A stretch of DNA of 43,907 nt from Heterotrichella gracilis (lineage: Eukaryota; Sar; Xanthophyceae; Tribonematales; Xanthonemataceae), in the NCBI GenBank assembly GCA_032358255.1, contig JAULBX010026752.1, positions 1-43,907 of the forward strand. Reading direction: 5' to 3'. The notes beneath the pieces are model-generated. The model did no database searches. It worked only from the letters and a program-made list of their open reading frames with translations, and was not told where the DNA came from. Shown one piece after another: positions 1-10,795 of the stretch; positions within the stretch are counted from its first letter, which is position 1, and each line of letters begins with the position of its first letter. Both the position numbers and the translations under genes were made by a program.

Positions 1-508
1 TTGCCCCCAGCTGGCGCTACGCCACCTCAGCCTAGCAGCGTGCTTTTGTGGGTGGAGCCTTCTGTACCCATCATTGCTGGCAAACTAGATCCCCTACATG
101 TCAAGGGAGGAGAACGAGTTAGCCTTTTTAGTCTAGTCACAAAAAGTACAATGCATCATGCTGAGCTGTCTCAGTCACCAGCAGTATTGGGCAACATGAT
201 GGACTGTGCATGGCTGTCGGTGTAAGTAGGAACCGCTTTGAAGTAAATTTGTTGCCCTGATACATTATGCATTTCTGCTGTGTACCAGTTGCCATGTCCT
301 GTTGCCATGCCACGCATGAGTACCTGCCTTCATCTTGGTGGTCAACCACACAATGGAGTCATTGTGCACAATGCCACTTTGGAAATCATGTTGATAGGAA
401 ACTTCATAGTGTTGCAAATTTATGGCAGTAACCAAGGGGTGCAAGATAGCCCCTCGCAAACTTGGAGGGTTTGCAACCCTTCACGATGCACCCTGCAGAG
501 TTTTGCAG
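1..508. other. Window start, no supported exon
   Basis: This stretch lies upstream of the first GT90 exon I can support. Upstream GT90 exons or introns are expected here, because the protein lacks its N-terminal third, but no reading frame resembles that part of the family and no splice pair could be fixed. Confidence 0.3.
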
Positions 509-3261
509 AAGCTGGCCGCCACCTATGGGCCCAGCCTGCCTGATGTTGAGCTGCTGATTGCTGGCAACGATGAGGTGGCCACTGACATGACAGCTGACTG
601 GGATGCGCCGCGCCTGCCTATTTTCAGGTGAGGGAGCAGCCCATTGCAAGCTGCAGGCGTTGCATCCCTAAGTGCGTGTATGCTCCGGTCAAGGCATGCT
701 CAGAATCAGTTGCATGGGCTACATGGGCTGTGGGTTGCAGAGGGTGGGTCAATCATAAGATGGTCAAAAACATGTCTTAGTTGGACGAGGTGGCCACTGG
801 CATGACAGCTGACTGGGAAGCGCCGCGCCTGCCTATTTTCAGGTGAGGGAACAGCGCATTCCAGCAGCAAGCAAACTGAATATATTATTCGATAAATAAT
901 TGAATTAAATACGCGCCAGTAGCAAGCACTGCATGCCATCTGGTTCTACCATGGCATTTCAGCAAGCAGGGATGCAGGGGATGGGATTTTTTACTTGAAA
1001 TGGTTGAAGCGGTAGTGTCTGTAACTCAGTTGACACAAGGTGGCCACTGACCTGACTGGGACGCGATATGGCTATTCATTATCGGGTTTGAATGCAGCCA
1101 ATAGCAACATGGAGGCGGGGTTATGGTCCTGGTTGCACCTTCAAAATTGGTAGTACAGTCACTGAGTGGGCACTGCCATGATGATGGCACTTGCTCACCC
1201 TGCAACCCCATGCCACAGGTACTGCCATAGTGATGACAACCCAGAAATCCTCATCCCTACCTTCAACATATACACGGGCCACACCTCACGCAACATCCTG
1301 GCAAGAATCCCCTCATTCAATAAGCGCTATCCCTGGGAGGCAAAAGAGGACAAGGTGTTTTCCAGGTGCGTCGTGGGGTACTGCATGCACAGTCTGGGGA
1401 CAGTGCATACCTATCACACCAAGTTTGCCAACTGGGTGAACGGCCTGTTGGTCTCATGACATTGTTATGATTTCCATGCCATATAATGACAGGGAATTGG
1501 TGTAATGAAGTCAAGATTCCAGCAGTTTGCGTCTCAAGTGCTGATAGATGTTTGTGCATCACGGGAAAGTAGATGTATGTGCAGCTGTGAAATGTTTGTC
1601 GTATTATTAAGCAGTATAGGCATAAATAGACATGTTGCATTCCTGCAGGGAGGCCATGTACCCCCCCGCGCAAACAACGCACATTATGTGAGATGGATGT
1701 GAGATGCATTGCAGATGCGCATACATTTAACCAGTATCATACATCCACATTCCACATAGACCAGCACGGCAGCACTCTGGATGGGCCTTGCAATATTGAA
1801 TTTTGTCACAACTAATGAGTTTTTGTGGTTATTATGTTGTTCTATAGCTGTTTCATATCCACTTTTGCAACTGCGCATGTCCCTGCAGGTACGCCATGTA
1901 TCCCCGCTGGCGCATCAGCACCTCCCAGGCCACAGCCCACATGGACCAGCACGGCAACCCTCTGGATGGGCACTACGACTTTGGGAACCCCGGGCGCACC
2001 GAGCGCATAGTCCTGGCTGAGCTGGGCAGGGAGTGGAATGACTCAAGCATTGATGTAGGGGGGGCGAATCAGTCGCCGTGGTCTGAATGGGGGCAATACA
2101 AGTACCTGGCGCACGTGGATGGCGTGGCGTGCAGGTGGGTTTCAAGGGGTGAGGGGGGGTGATTTGTAAAGAGAAGAGGAAAGGGGGTTCTCACTGTATG
2201 GTCATTCACAGTAAGAAGGGCATGCTGCCTAGGTGCACATTCAGTTGCGATGCAGGCAATAGCTTTGAAAAGGTGCTTGCAATGTTCAGAAGGGCAGACT
2301 TCGCAGCATTTCAGAAGTATCTCTCAGGAAAGCAAGATATATGTGAGACATTATATATTTCAGCTTACACTCCCTTCACTGGCTTCCCAGTGGCAAGCTC
2401 GAGGAGGAGATGGGTGTTCGTTCCCTCATCTTCAAGGAGGAGTCTGGCTATCGCATGTTCTGGCACAGACTGCTGCAGCCCTGGAAGCACTACCTACCCT
2501 TCTGGAAGCACAGGCCACAGGTGGGCAAATAGGGTTTAGGGTGTAGTGTGTGTGTGCTGCGTCCCCTGTGCACAGGTCCTGCCTGAAGCGCCAGTTGATG
2601 CACCCCCCATAGCAGATGCGTGAGACCAAATGCTCAACTATTGCATGCCACATTGCCGATTAATTTCCTTGCTCAGGCTACATCCTCTATGCTCCTGCTA
2701 CAGTGCAGTCAAGGAACAGAGCACATTGCATCACCATAAGATAATCTTGATTGTTATTTAAAGGTTTGTCACTGGAATCATTTGTAATGCCGACAATTGC
2801 TACGCAACCATGAACAGGACTTGTTATGAAGGAAGAGGAGTCTGCGGCAAAATGAGAGGCACGTGCACAATGCATGCCCCCCTACCATTATCAGTGATTG
2901 CCCTCCTTCCCACCATGTATAGCCCCCTACCATTATCACACCACATTGCATTGCGCAGGAGCTGCTGGATGTGCTTGCCTGGGCCCGCGCACACGATACC
3001 GAGGCGCGCCACATGGCGGCCGCAGCCCAGAACCTGGTGCGCCACTTCCTGACAAAGCGGGCAATGGACTGCTACTGGCGCATGCTCCTGGACGCATACG
3101 CCAAGATGCAGCGCTTCACGCCAGGGGCCCCAGATAGGGGGTACGAGCATGCGCCGATCCCTGTGGAGGAGTATTTCGAGAGAGTGAAGGAGGTTGATCC
3201 CAAGCTGTCCACTGGGAGTGGGGCATGCCGGACAACTGGGATTTGGAGAAGATTGAGCTGA
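509..3261 (+). CDS. GT90 (CAP10/KDELC-like) glycosyltransferase, 5' partial
   Basis: Probable protein glycosyltransferase of family GT90 (CAP10, POGLUT/Rumi, KDELC), acting in the secretory pathway; the exact sugar and acceptor cannot be told. Supported exons are 509-627, 1219-1365, 1889-2134, 2391-2520 and 2959-3261, all with GT-AG borders and matching phases. Family-like segments in order are LPDVELLIAGNDE, PRLPIFRYCHSDDNPEILIP, ARIPSFNKRYPWEAKEDKVF, YAMYPRWRIST, YKYLAHVDGVAC, then a tail with SLIFKEESGYRMFWHRLLQP and WKHYLPFW. These follow the usual GT90 order, ending in a helical C-terminus. The N-terminal part, including any signal peptide, is missing: it lies before position 509 or outside the window. 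The last exon shifts frame near 3217-3222. The annotated frame stops at 3261, but the other frame gives a sensible tail (WGMPDNWDLEKIELSDED) to a stop at 3294-3296. Two introns carry copies of neighbouring exon pieces. Confidence 0.85.
569..643 (+). repeat. Exon-end repeat, parent copy
   Basis: The last about 59 bases of the first visible GT90 exon plus about 16 bases of intron, including the donor, recur at 784-858 and, much decayed, at 1036-1064. About five mismatches separate this copy from the first duplicate by eye. Confidence 0.85.
784..858 (+). repeat. Intronic copy 1 of a GT90 exon end
   Basis: Direct copy of 569-643 inside the following intron, about 93% identical by eye. It keeps both the reading frame (DEVATGMTADWEAPRLPIF) and the splice donor (ttttcag then gtgaggga). 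A possible acceptor (ttag) ends at 780. It could be a recent tandem exon duplication, a cassette exon, or a relic. Confidence 0.8.
1036..1064 (+). repeat. Intronic copy 2 of the GT90 exon end, decayed
   Basis: Begins aaggtggccactga and continues cctgactgggacgcg. It matches the parent at 570-609 with a deletion of about 8 to 10 bases. No donor remains. It lies about 250 bases after copy 1 in the same intron. Confidence 0.6.
1641..1786 (+). repeat. Intronic relic of the third GT90 exon
   Basis: Two blocks resemble the acceptor and 5' half of exon 1889-2134. Block one, tcctgcagggaggccatgta at 1641-1660, matches ccctgcaggtacgccatgta at 1881-1900. Block two, ccagcacggcagcactctgg at 1761-1780, matches ccagcacggcaaccctctgg at 1946-1965. 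The offsets are 240 and 185 bases, so the relic carries about 55 extra bases between its blocks. Its frame is broken by a stop. Confidence 0.7.
3215..3224 (+). other. Apparent one-base frameshift in the GT90 tail
   Basis: Before this point the frame reads EVDPKLSTG. After it, the conserved-looking acidic tail WGMPDNWDLEKIELSDED is in another frame. One additional G in the GGG run at 3213-3218 would join them. It is either a homopolymer sequencing error, a real mutation, or an alternative C-terminus. Confidence 0.6.
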
Positions 3262-3385
3262 GTGACGAGGATCTGGCGGTGCCTGGCCTGGAGTGAGGGT
3301 GGCGGCAATTAAGTTGGGACAGCCATCACGCTCGAAACTCAGCCACTGACAGAGGTGGGGAGTTGCAATTGACAGGAGTTACTCC

Positions 3386-3390
3386 TGTAA
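3386..3390 (+). terminator. TGTAA polyadenylation signal for the GT90 gene
   Basis: First TGTAA after the GT90 stop, 90 to 125 bases downstream depending on which stop is used. TGTAA is the common chlorophyte polyadenylation motif. The assignment is by motif and position only. Confidence 0.4.
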
Positions 3391-4198
3391 TTGCTGCTTC
3401 AAGCAAGTTGACAACAATGTTTACAACCCCCATTGGTCTTTATACCTTGTATCCATTTGTTTGCAAGTTGACCAATGAATTCCTTTAAACCCTGCCACAG
3501 TCAGCAATCAGCAATAATTTAAGCCGCTATGTGTTTGACGAAAGTTGACTTGACGTTGAAGTCAGGCAAATTGCACATGCTAATGATTTACATACTATGG
3601 CGGCCTGGATGATTACATGCATGACACGTGCTGCTAGTGGTCTGCATGACAGTCCCTGGTGGACCTGGTACCGCGCCGCGGCGGTGTCATTGACAGTGGC
3701 ACTGCGCGGCAGGTGGAGCTTTGTGCCGGCTCAACGTCGCGTGTTTCCAGGCCTGATAGGAGTGCGTCCAGGTCAGATAGGACAAGCCGCTGTCCATCAA
3801 CCCTGGCGCACCCTCCCGCTGCTGCAAAGTGAGATCCACCCTAATAGGCTACTCCTCGACTTTGCTGCAGGCTGAGTGGGACATGCACATGCCATTGTAT
3901 TGACATGATGTGGGTCACCCAATAGGATTTTTCTTTTGAGTGTTTTTATGCATGCACAGGGGGCTGTGGCCACGCATACAAGCAGCTAGTCACTGTGGTC
4001 ATGCGCCAAGCAGGTTAGTGCTGGTATTTAAAAGCGATGATTGATGGGAAACCTTCAGTGTGTGGTACGTAAATACGTTACTTGATGCGCATCGCTCTAC
4101 CATATTGATAGTGCAAACGTTCAACCAGGAGACATGCAGAGGTTGTGTTACTTCAGGTCAAAATCTTGCAAATGGTTTGACGAAAAATTGGAAGGCAA

Positions 4199-4203
4199 TT
4201 ACA
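4199..4203 (-). terminator. TGTAA polyadenylation signal for the oxidoreductase gene
   Basis: Reverse complement of ttaca, about 115 bases beyond the stop codon at 4317-4319. It fits the chlorophyte motif and a normal 3' UTR length. Confidence 0.4.
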
Positions 4204-4316
4204 GTCAGCAACTGACATGTCCAGTGTACAAAGATTTATCTCACATCAACAAAGGTTAATCAGTCAAACATACATCATCAAATTGGAGGCGGCTGAATAA
4301 ATCTATCGTTGGCCAA

Positions 4317-6735
4317 CTAGAAGTTGAGCAGGATCTTCTCCTTGGCCACCCCCTTGCCCACCAGGATGTCGGTCACTGCGTTGCACATCTCCTTCTGGCC
4401 ACACAGCACCGCCCCAAATGTTGTGCCATCCTCATAGGTACCCTCCTGCAACAGCATGCGCACACATGATCAGGCAGATGGCGACCCCTTGGTGCGCAGC
4501 AATAAATCCACTGTGGCGACAGGGTGAAAAAAGTCTCACATCACCAGGCAAAGGCTGACAAGAGTCCTGACAAACCCTCTTTTTATATAATATCCACTTG
4601 CCGTCCAAAACCCGCATTGCAGTACCCAGTGGATTTTGTTTAAAGAAAAAAACGAGCCGTTCATTGTCGTCTTGCAAAAACATCCTGCACATATACCTCC
4701 CCTCCCTTGGACTACACCGGGACAGTTTAGGGTGTAGGGTATGCTCTGATCATTCACCCCACCTTTGCAAACGCGTCCTGCACATATCCCTCCTCAGCCT
4801 TAGAGTACACCGGGATGACCTTCACTCCCTGGGACTCCCACTCAGCAAATGCGTTGCGGTAGGCCATGTGCTCGGGTGTGGAGGCCCCATAGTACAGGTG
4901 CACGTCCTTCCGCTCAGTGGCCTGCAACAGCATGCACATCCATCAGCGTGGAGCTGTTTGGTGCAACGCCATGGTGCGGTATGGTAGCAATACTTGATGT
5001 TTTATATATGTATATCATGTTTGTATATCACAGCACCTCCTGTTTAGAGAGTTAATTTTGCCGGGGGTTTTCCTTGCAATTTCAGGTGTTATCCAGCGGC
5101 ATTTGCAATAGCTGCCATTGCATAAAATCAGAATGCATGGAATTAGTAATGCAATCAACACAGATAGCACACATGCTTGGCGCACCTGCAGGGTTCCAGA
5201 CTCGATGAGTGCCTTCACAGGGCTGATGCCAGACCCAGTGGCAAACAGCACAACTGTGGAAACCTCGCTGACCGGTATCCGCTCAATGGGGAACCCTTTG
5301 CCCTGTACGGCGCTGACGTCGACCTCTGAACCCGGCTGCAGATGGTGCCATCACAAACCATGGTTTAGAAGCAAAAAATGCACAGCTTTCCTATTTTGTC
5401 TGGATTTGATAAATTATTCAGCACCCTGGTTGTTGTTGGACAAAAATGCAGGGTTTTGGACTACTGATCGGCAAAGCAGTGCTTGTTGTAAGCCACGATG
5501 GTCAAGCACTTGTAGAACACCGTCAGCAGCGTACCGGGAGCTTCACAAGCTGCTCGGCTGTGGTTTGGCTGCTCTGTGGGTTGCCCTTCACCAGCAGCTC
5601 CACCACGCCATCGTTGCCCACACCAGGAGGAGAGGCTATCGCAAAGAAGCCCGCCTGGCATAAAGGGTGGGGCATGAGTGAGTGGGCGCACACATGGCAG
5701 TGTCAAAGGGCAGACCCTGCTCCCGTCATGGCAAAGGGACGTGCTACACACGCATGAGCAATGCCAACCGCACAGCCACACACGGCAGTGGATGTCATGT
5801 CGACCGCCACAACAACATCCCACACCTATCCCGCCACCCACCCAATCCCCCTCACCTTGGCGTCGCCCACCTTCACCTGGATGAACTGGCCTGCCTTCAC
5901 ATACCCAGAGGCCAGGGCTGGCCCGATGTCCACAAAGATTTGCTGTAGCTGCAAGGCAACCCAGGATACTGAGAAACTAAGACACGTTGCAAATAGCTTG
6001 TCATATTACAGTTACAGTGACAACTACAGGCGAAGCCAGACGTGAATTGCATCCATCGCCATTGGAGTACATGCCACGCCATGCATCACAAGCAATGCCA
6101 GGCGCAGACAGTTTCTGTCAAAGGGAAGACCACTGAAATATGTGACTCCCATTAGTAACTAGGTTCTGTGCATGGCCAGTTCCCATCTGGAGCTGGGAGT
6201 GGTGCAGTGCCTAACCAGACTAACATGGCGCAAGCCGGGCCAAAACCACATGCATCTCATCGATGTGACCACGGTACCCTAAACTTACCTCTTCGGCTTC
6301 CTTTGACGATGATATCACTTTCCCTTTATGCCATTCCGGCTCAGCTCCCCAGGAAGCAACCACAGTGCTCGCTTTGTACAGCACTTCAGCCCTAGATCAC
6401 CCACAAAACCCATGTGAGTTCAGCTTGATCCACCAGCAATTTGCAAAACAAGAAAAACATATTGTTTGCTCACTGACTATGAAATACTTTTGAGGGCCTT
6501 TGGGCGGAGCGTGAACACTCTAGAAGCAGGAAGCTAGCATAGCAGTAAGATGGTACCTGTGCTTGCGTGACTTGAGAGCTAGTCCGTGGCTGCGTCTGGC
6601 AAAGGTGTTGGAGGAGAGTTTGAGCGATGGCACGGAGGAAAATGCCACGCAGTGCAGACTGGGCATGGCGTGTTGAGCCCGGGAAAGCTGGAAGCAGGAG
6701 GATATGGCTTGCTGTGAAGCCAGCACTCGCACCAT
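4317..6735 (-). CDS. Plastid FAD/NAD(P)-binding oxidoreductase, pKIWI502-like
   Basis: Predicted flavin oxidoreductase of the ferredoxin-reductase fold, resembling the plant protein pKIWI502; its physiological electron partner is unknown. Seven exons: 6557-6735, 6289-6391, 5856-5948, 5535-5654, 5186-5335, 4763-4921 and 4317-4445. They sum to 933 bases, or 310 residues, with every phase matching. Residues 1 to about 60 are rich in Ser, Ala and Arg and lack acidic residues, like a plastid transit peptide. A flavin-domain barrel follows (AGQFIQVKVGDAK, AGFFAIASPPG). The NAD(P)-binding domain starts with VLFATGSGISPVKALIES at about 193-210, then VHLYYGASTPEHMAYR, and ends with AVLCGQKEM and the C-terminal ILLNF. 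The ATG at 6735 was chosen because it begins the transit-like stretch; an in-frame ATG just upstream (about 6756) is also possible. One intron holds a copy of the adjoining exon's 3' part. Confidence 0.88.
4671..4723 (-). repeat. Intronic relic of the oxidoreductase's sixth exon
   Basis: The + strand block at 4671-4723 (cttgcaaaaacatcctgcac, then atatacctcc and actacaccggga) matches 4763-4817 of the adjacent exon (ctttgcaaacgcgtcctgca, then catatccctcc and agtacaccggga). The offset is about 93 bases. The donor is lost in the copy (AAG followed by AC, not GT), so it is probably not spliced. Confidence 0.7.
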
Positions 6736-7666
6736 CCTGCAACAACGTAGCGGCAAACAAGGAGCACAGGCGATGACAAGATTATATCCTACGATGGCAA
6801 CGCAAAGTTATGGCACCTCGAACGACGGAAAGGGCTTATGAAGTCTTGTGCATGCAGAGCCTACCACCCAAAAGCCGTCGCGCCAAATAAGTGCCACCCT
6901 GGCACCCCTTTTGGGAGACCCTAAACCCTTCCAATACCCTAAGGGTTAAGTGCTCCTGATCCCTATCTAGTTTGCGAAGGGCTGCAGCATGATTGCACCT
7001 TCATAAGTGCGATGCAAAGATGGTGGGACCCTTACAGGTGCGCAACGATCCAGCAAATTTTGCACTGTGGTTCAGCAGGATTAATGGACACCCGGGGCCA
7101 ACCTTTGCCAAATTCACACCGGGCGACAGCACATCAGAGACCTGCCCATGGGTGCTGCAGCTATTTGCGCAACACTGGTCCTCGTATTTTACAGGAAGAG
7201 CTCACACAGAGTAGCGTTATCAGGTTCTGGCCACCCGGAGTCTGGGCAGGGCTGTGGTTGACATTAAACGCTGAAACACAAAATAGCAAGGGTGTGCAAC
7301 CCAGGTGGCACTTAAAAAGTTCATTGCAGGCAAGTTCAGCTAAGGTTCACTGGAACTGAAATTTGATAATTGTAAAATTGCGCAAACAAACTGCACAAAA
7401 CCCGCTGCATGTAATTGCCAGTGCACAGCGAGCATCAAGCATCGGAGTTGCAACGTGGCTTGCACCATGCATACGATGGCAGTGCCTTGCCCAAGAAGCT
7501 GGCTTCACCTGAAGCAGGGTATGAGGCCCACACCGAAAAGCCTGCCAACCAACCACCCCCCCGCAGCGCTCGCAGTGAAACGCACAAACGCACATGCCCA
7601 AAAGCCGAATACACAACAGCGCTGCTTGGCTGGATCGGCTACCCAAAGGACCACAGCTGTCGTGCC
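6736..7666. other. Intergenic spacer and promoter region
   Basis: Upstream of the oxidoreductase and downstream of TRAPPC1, both on the minus strand. It holds degenerate telomere-like motifs (ccctaaacccttcc near 6920, ccctaagggttaa near 6938). Minus-strand TGTAA pentamers occur near 7189 and 7032, either of which could end the TRAPPC1 transcript. I see no supported gene; the open frames around 6993-7359 resemble nothing I know. Confidence 0.45.
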
Positions 7667-8137
7667 TCAAACAAGGCCTTGGCCTCTCAAGTAGGATTGC
7701 AACTGCTTGTTGAAGTTGTCTGAGCGCACTGTTTGCCCAGGCGCTTGCAGGGGGTTCTTCCTCACATATTCCACAAACAGCGTCCCATAGATGTATGCCA
7801 GCTGCTCTCGTAGGGACCCCACAGTGGGATCAGTGGTGAGCACCAGCTTCATCCCAGAGGCTGCCTCGAAAAAGTGCAGCTTGTAGTTGTTGGCCCGGAA
7901 GCTGAAAAAGGTACACCCCTCGCCGATGCTCAGAGGCTGTCCCAGCTGCAGTTTACTCGTGGCCTTGGGATCCACAGCGGCTGAGAAGGTCTTCAGGGAG
8001 AAGAACAGCCCGAACACAAGCTTTTGGTCCTCCCGTTTGCTGCCTGGACCGTCCTGTATGGCCTTTGGTCGATGCCACTCGTGGTAGAACAGGCAGTTCC
8101 CTTTCCGGTCAAAGATGTAGAAGTTGAAGCAGCCCAT
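7667..8137 (-). CDS. TRAPPC1: TRAPP complex subunit TRAPPC1 (Bet5)
   Basis: Core subunit of the TRAPP tethering complex, which acts as nucleotide exchange factor for Rab1/Ypt1-type GTPases in ER-Golgi traffic. It is a single open frame of 156 residues from a real ATG at 8137, unlike its intron-rich neighbours. The longin fold starts with FYIFDRKGNCLFYHEWHR at about residues 5-22. KLVFGLFFSLKTF follows near 40, then FFSFRANNYKLHFFEAASG and the family-typical end VEYVRKNPLQAPGQTV before a short tail. Human and yeast proteins are about 145 to 160 residues, so the length fits. I rate this call as secure on the motif order. Confidence 0.93.
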   Translation of the reverse strand: MGCFNFYIFDRKGNCLFYHEWHRPKAIQDGPGSKREDQKLVFGLFFSLKTFSAAVDPKATSKLQLGQPLSIGEGCTFFSFRANNYKLHFFEAASGMKLVLTTDPTVGSLREQLAYIYGTLFVEYVRKNPLQAPGQTVRSDNFNKQLQSYLRGQGLV

Positions 8138-8986
8138 ATGTCGAGAACGCGGGAATGCTTAGTGGTTGTGAGCAATCGCTGGCTTAAACCGAGGTTCGCA
8201 GTTTGCATGCATATGTTCAAACAGCCCACTTGCAGAACATGTGTGGTAAGTATGCATGCACACGATGTCTATACAATTTGACCCAAGACTTTGTTTCTGA
8301 GGTATGCCTGTAATCAAAATATGATTGCTTGTTGCTTGCGCCGCTTAAGTTGTTGAATCGAGGGAAGGGCACTGTCCTGGTGAGGTGCCATAGCCCTTGG
8401 CAAGGGTCCCAAACAGAGTGGGACTGTGTTGGTTCTTTGCAAATCCTCACGGATATTCCACTGTCCCCAGGCAAGGGGTGGGTGGTTGGGCTCACTGGAG
8501 ACTACAAAGGGTAACCCCGTGTGCATACTCAACAAAACACTTCATTTTTGTGACAGGGATAACACCTGTTGCGGCAATGCCATGGGGTGCCGCAATGCCA
8601 TCACTGCCCATGCCAGTCACCTTGAAGGACTGCCCTCACATGGCTCTCACTGCTTCGTAGTTGAAAACCATATTACAGATCCAAATTATCGATGCGATTG
8701 CAAACAACCATAAACCATATATTGTCAAGGCCCACCCCAAGTGCTGTTATTCCATCTACGCTAGCAATGTGCAACTGTTGAACAACCTGACAATACATGA
8801 CAAAGATGTTATGCACTTTAGACAAGTGTAATAAGATGCAAAAACATACCCTGCAGCAAGGTCCCACAAAACAACCGAACTTCCACAAATTATAAAGAAA
8901 GCGAATTGAGTTCCACTGGCAGTTTGCCCTGTCCTTGAGAGCATGCCCATCCCCTTACTTTCACCATCCCATGCCCATGGGGCATT
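8138..8986. other. Intergenic spacer
   Basis: Lies 3' of the unknown plastid protein gene and 5' of TRAPPC1. A minus-strand TGTAA is at 8673-8677, about 310 bases past the plastid gene's stop. The short motif tgccgcaatgccat and variants repeat around 8570-8600. No coding signal seen. Confidence 0.45.
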
Positions 8987-10795
8987 CTAGGCAAACGCAC
9001 CCTCCATCCCCTCCATATCGTCCATCGTCTGCATCATTTCGCTCAGGCCCGGGGTCAAAAACACCACCTGCCCCGAATCTTCCTCCAAGGCGCCCACCAC
9101 CTTGTCAGCACCGATCATGGGCTGCTTGTCGATCTTGGTGGACAGCAGGATGACTACCTCCCCTTCCTCAGGATTGTAGGGCTCCTCCCCTCCCACGGCT
9201 GTGGTGGAGGGTTCCGCCCCAGACAGGCCCATGAGTGTGAGCAGGCGGGAGCTGTCCATGCCGCGCATCGACCGCTGCAGCTCGCCGATGGTTTCGCCAT
9301 CCAAACCAAAGGCTGCAAAAAGAAATGGACGTTCATCAACACCAACATCAACATCAAACTTGCTTTCAATATTGAATTGAATAGAAGCACCCATGTAGAC
9401 CTGCGTGTCTAAAGCTGCGCGACAAAAGATAAGCAGATTCTCCTGTGCCCTAATTCACGCCAATAACACACACAAGCATTCTACCAGTACATTCCACATA
9501 TATGAAGGGCAGCCTTGACACCCACCTCCCTGTTCTGCTCCCGGCTGTGCCTCGTACACCACATCCGGCCCGCTGGTGGTTGCACCCTCAGGCGTGAGGT
9601 CAATGAGCTGCTCACTGGCGGGTATTGGAATCGGAACCGGAACCCCATCGCCAGCCAGTGTGATACCACCCAGCTGGGAAACCAGGGCCGCTGGCACGTA
9701 CTCCACTGACCAGCTGGTGATCACGTAGTCAGGGTTGTTGCCCATCACGTCCCCTGCGCAGCATCGGGTGAGCGGTGTGGGTACAATTGTGCTGTCGCCA
9801 TGTATGCAAGACTGGATGCAAGACTGGATCATTGAGATGGAGCGTATGCATGGACCTCCTACCACCACCACGACTACTTTGGTGCATAGCGCTTGCGTGG
9901 AGCGATTGGCATTGATGCGGCATGATACGATATCCACCCTACTAACGCAAGCATCAGTTGCAATAGCATGAATGCCATGCAAAAATACCGGGTGGTGCTA
10001 AGTGTAATACGATACCGCGGGCGCATGAGGGCAGAGCCTCCATTGTGCATCTCACCATCGGCTGTCATCTCCCCCAGCATGTGGTTGATGCTCCTGGAGC
10101 CCTTCCCCCCCTTCTTGCTCTGGAAGCGCCCCACCGCCTCTGTGCGCACGTACAGGCAACCACGCCCATACTGCTCGTACCCTTTCTGTGCACACTCGCC
10201 CAGGGCCATTGCCTGCTCGGCTTTCAAGCAGGAGTACTCGAAGATGTCGTCCCACACGTACATCAGGTTCTGGAACTGGGATGCCATGGCAGCATCAGAG
10301 GCAAAGCCATTGCTGCAGCAGCCAGCAATGGCAAGGATGAGTGTTGCCCACGCTTGCTTTTGAACTTGGATGGATTTGGTTGAGGGTCAAACTTGTCGCC
10401 AAGTAAGATACAGTGCGAGGTGGTATAGGGGCGCCATGTCAGCAACTACAAGGCACCAGGTGGCCATACGCACGCCTGTGTGCTAACCACATGCATGCAT
10501 GGCCCGCCACAAGACCGCTGCAGGCAGCCAACACGAAGAGCGCTCCCAACGAAACGAAGCAGTAACCCACTTACCCGCCTGCTGACTTCTTCTTTTTGAC
10601 AGGTTTCCGTTTGCTGGCAGGTTTTCGTGTGGCGCACACAACACCCTTCCAGTGTTGAGTAGTGGGTTGCGATGGCCTTCCCAGGCCAGTAGCCCTCAGC
10701 GAGCTGTGGAAGGGCTTTCGCACGCTGACTGCATCCTGTCGTTGTGTGCAGCTCCCCAGCCTCAAAGGCCCAGCACTCGCAAGCACACACTGCAT
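8987..10795 (-). CDS. Unrecognised protein, probably plastid-targeted
   Basis: I do not recognise a family. Four exons fit exactly: 10575-10795, 10056-10312, 9526-9753 and 8987-9312, total 1032 bases or 343 residues, all GT-AG with matching phases. The first about 75 residues are rich in Ser, Arg and Lys with almost no acidic residues, and end in a basic run (KRKPVKKKKSAGG), which suggests a plastid transit peptide. The mature part has a well-conserved look: FQNLMYVWDDIFEYSCLKAE, ALGECAQKGYEQYGRGCLYV, and PDYVITSWSVEYVPAALV. A low-complexity PVPIPIPAS linker follows. The C-terminal domain reads VVILLSTKIDKQPMIGADKV and VVFLTPGLSEMMQTM, ending in an acidic Met-rich tail. I saw no membrane segment or catalytic motif. 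The ATG at 10795 is the first in frame for the first exon. Confidence 0.72.

Larger units (their letters stand above)
3297..4316. other. Convergent intergenic spacer
   Basis: Lies between two convergent genes. Apart from candidate TGTAA signals at 3386 (+) and 4199-4203 (-), I see no coding signal. An open frame at 3597-3875 has no splice context, composition or family resemblance to support it. Confidence 0.5.

Noticed and set aside
3597..3875. 92-codon open frame on the + strand
   Set aside because: No recognisable motif, lies between two convergent gene ends, and its composition is like the spacer around it.
6993..7359. Overlapping + strand open frames
   Set aside because: Both frames look random, with no splice partners and no similarity that I recognise.
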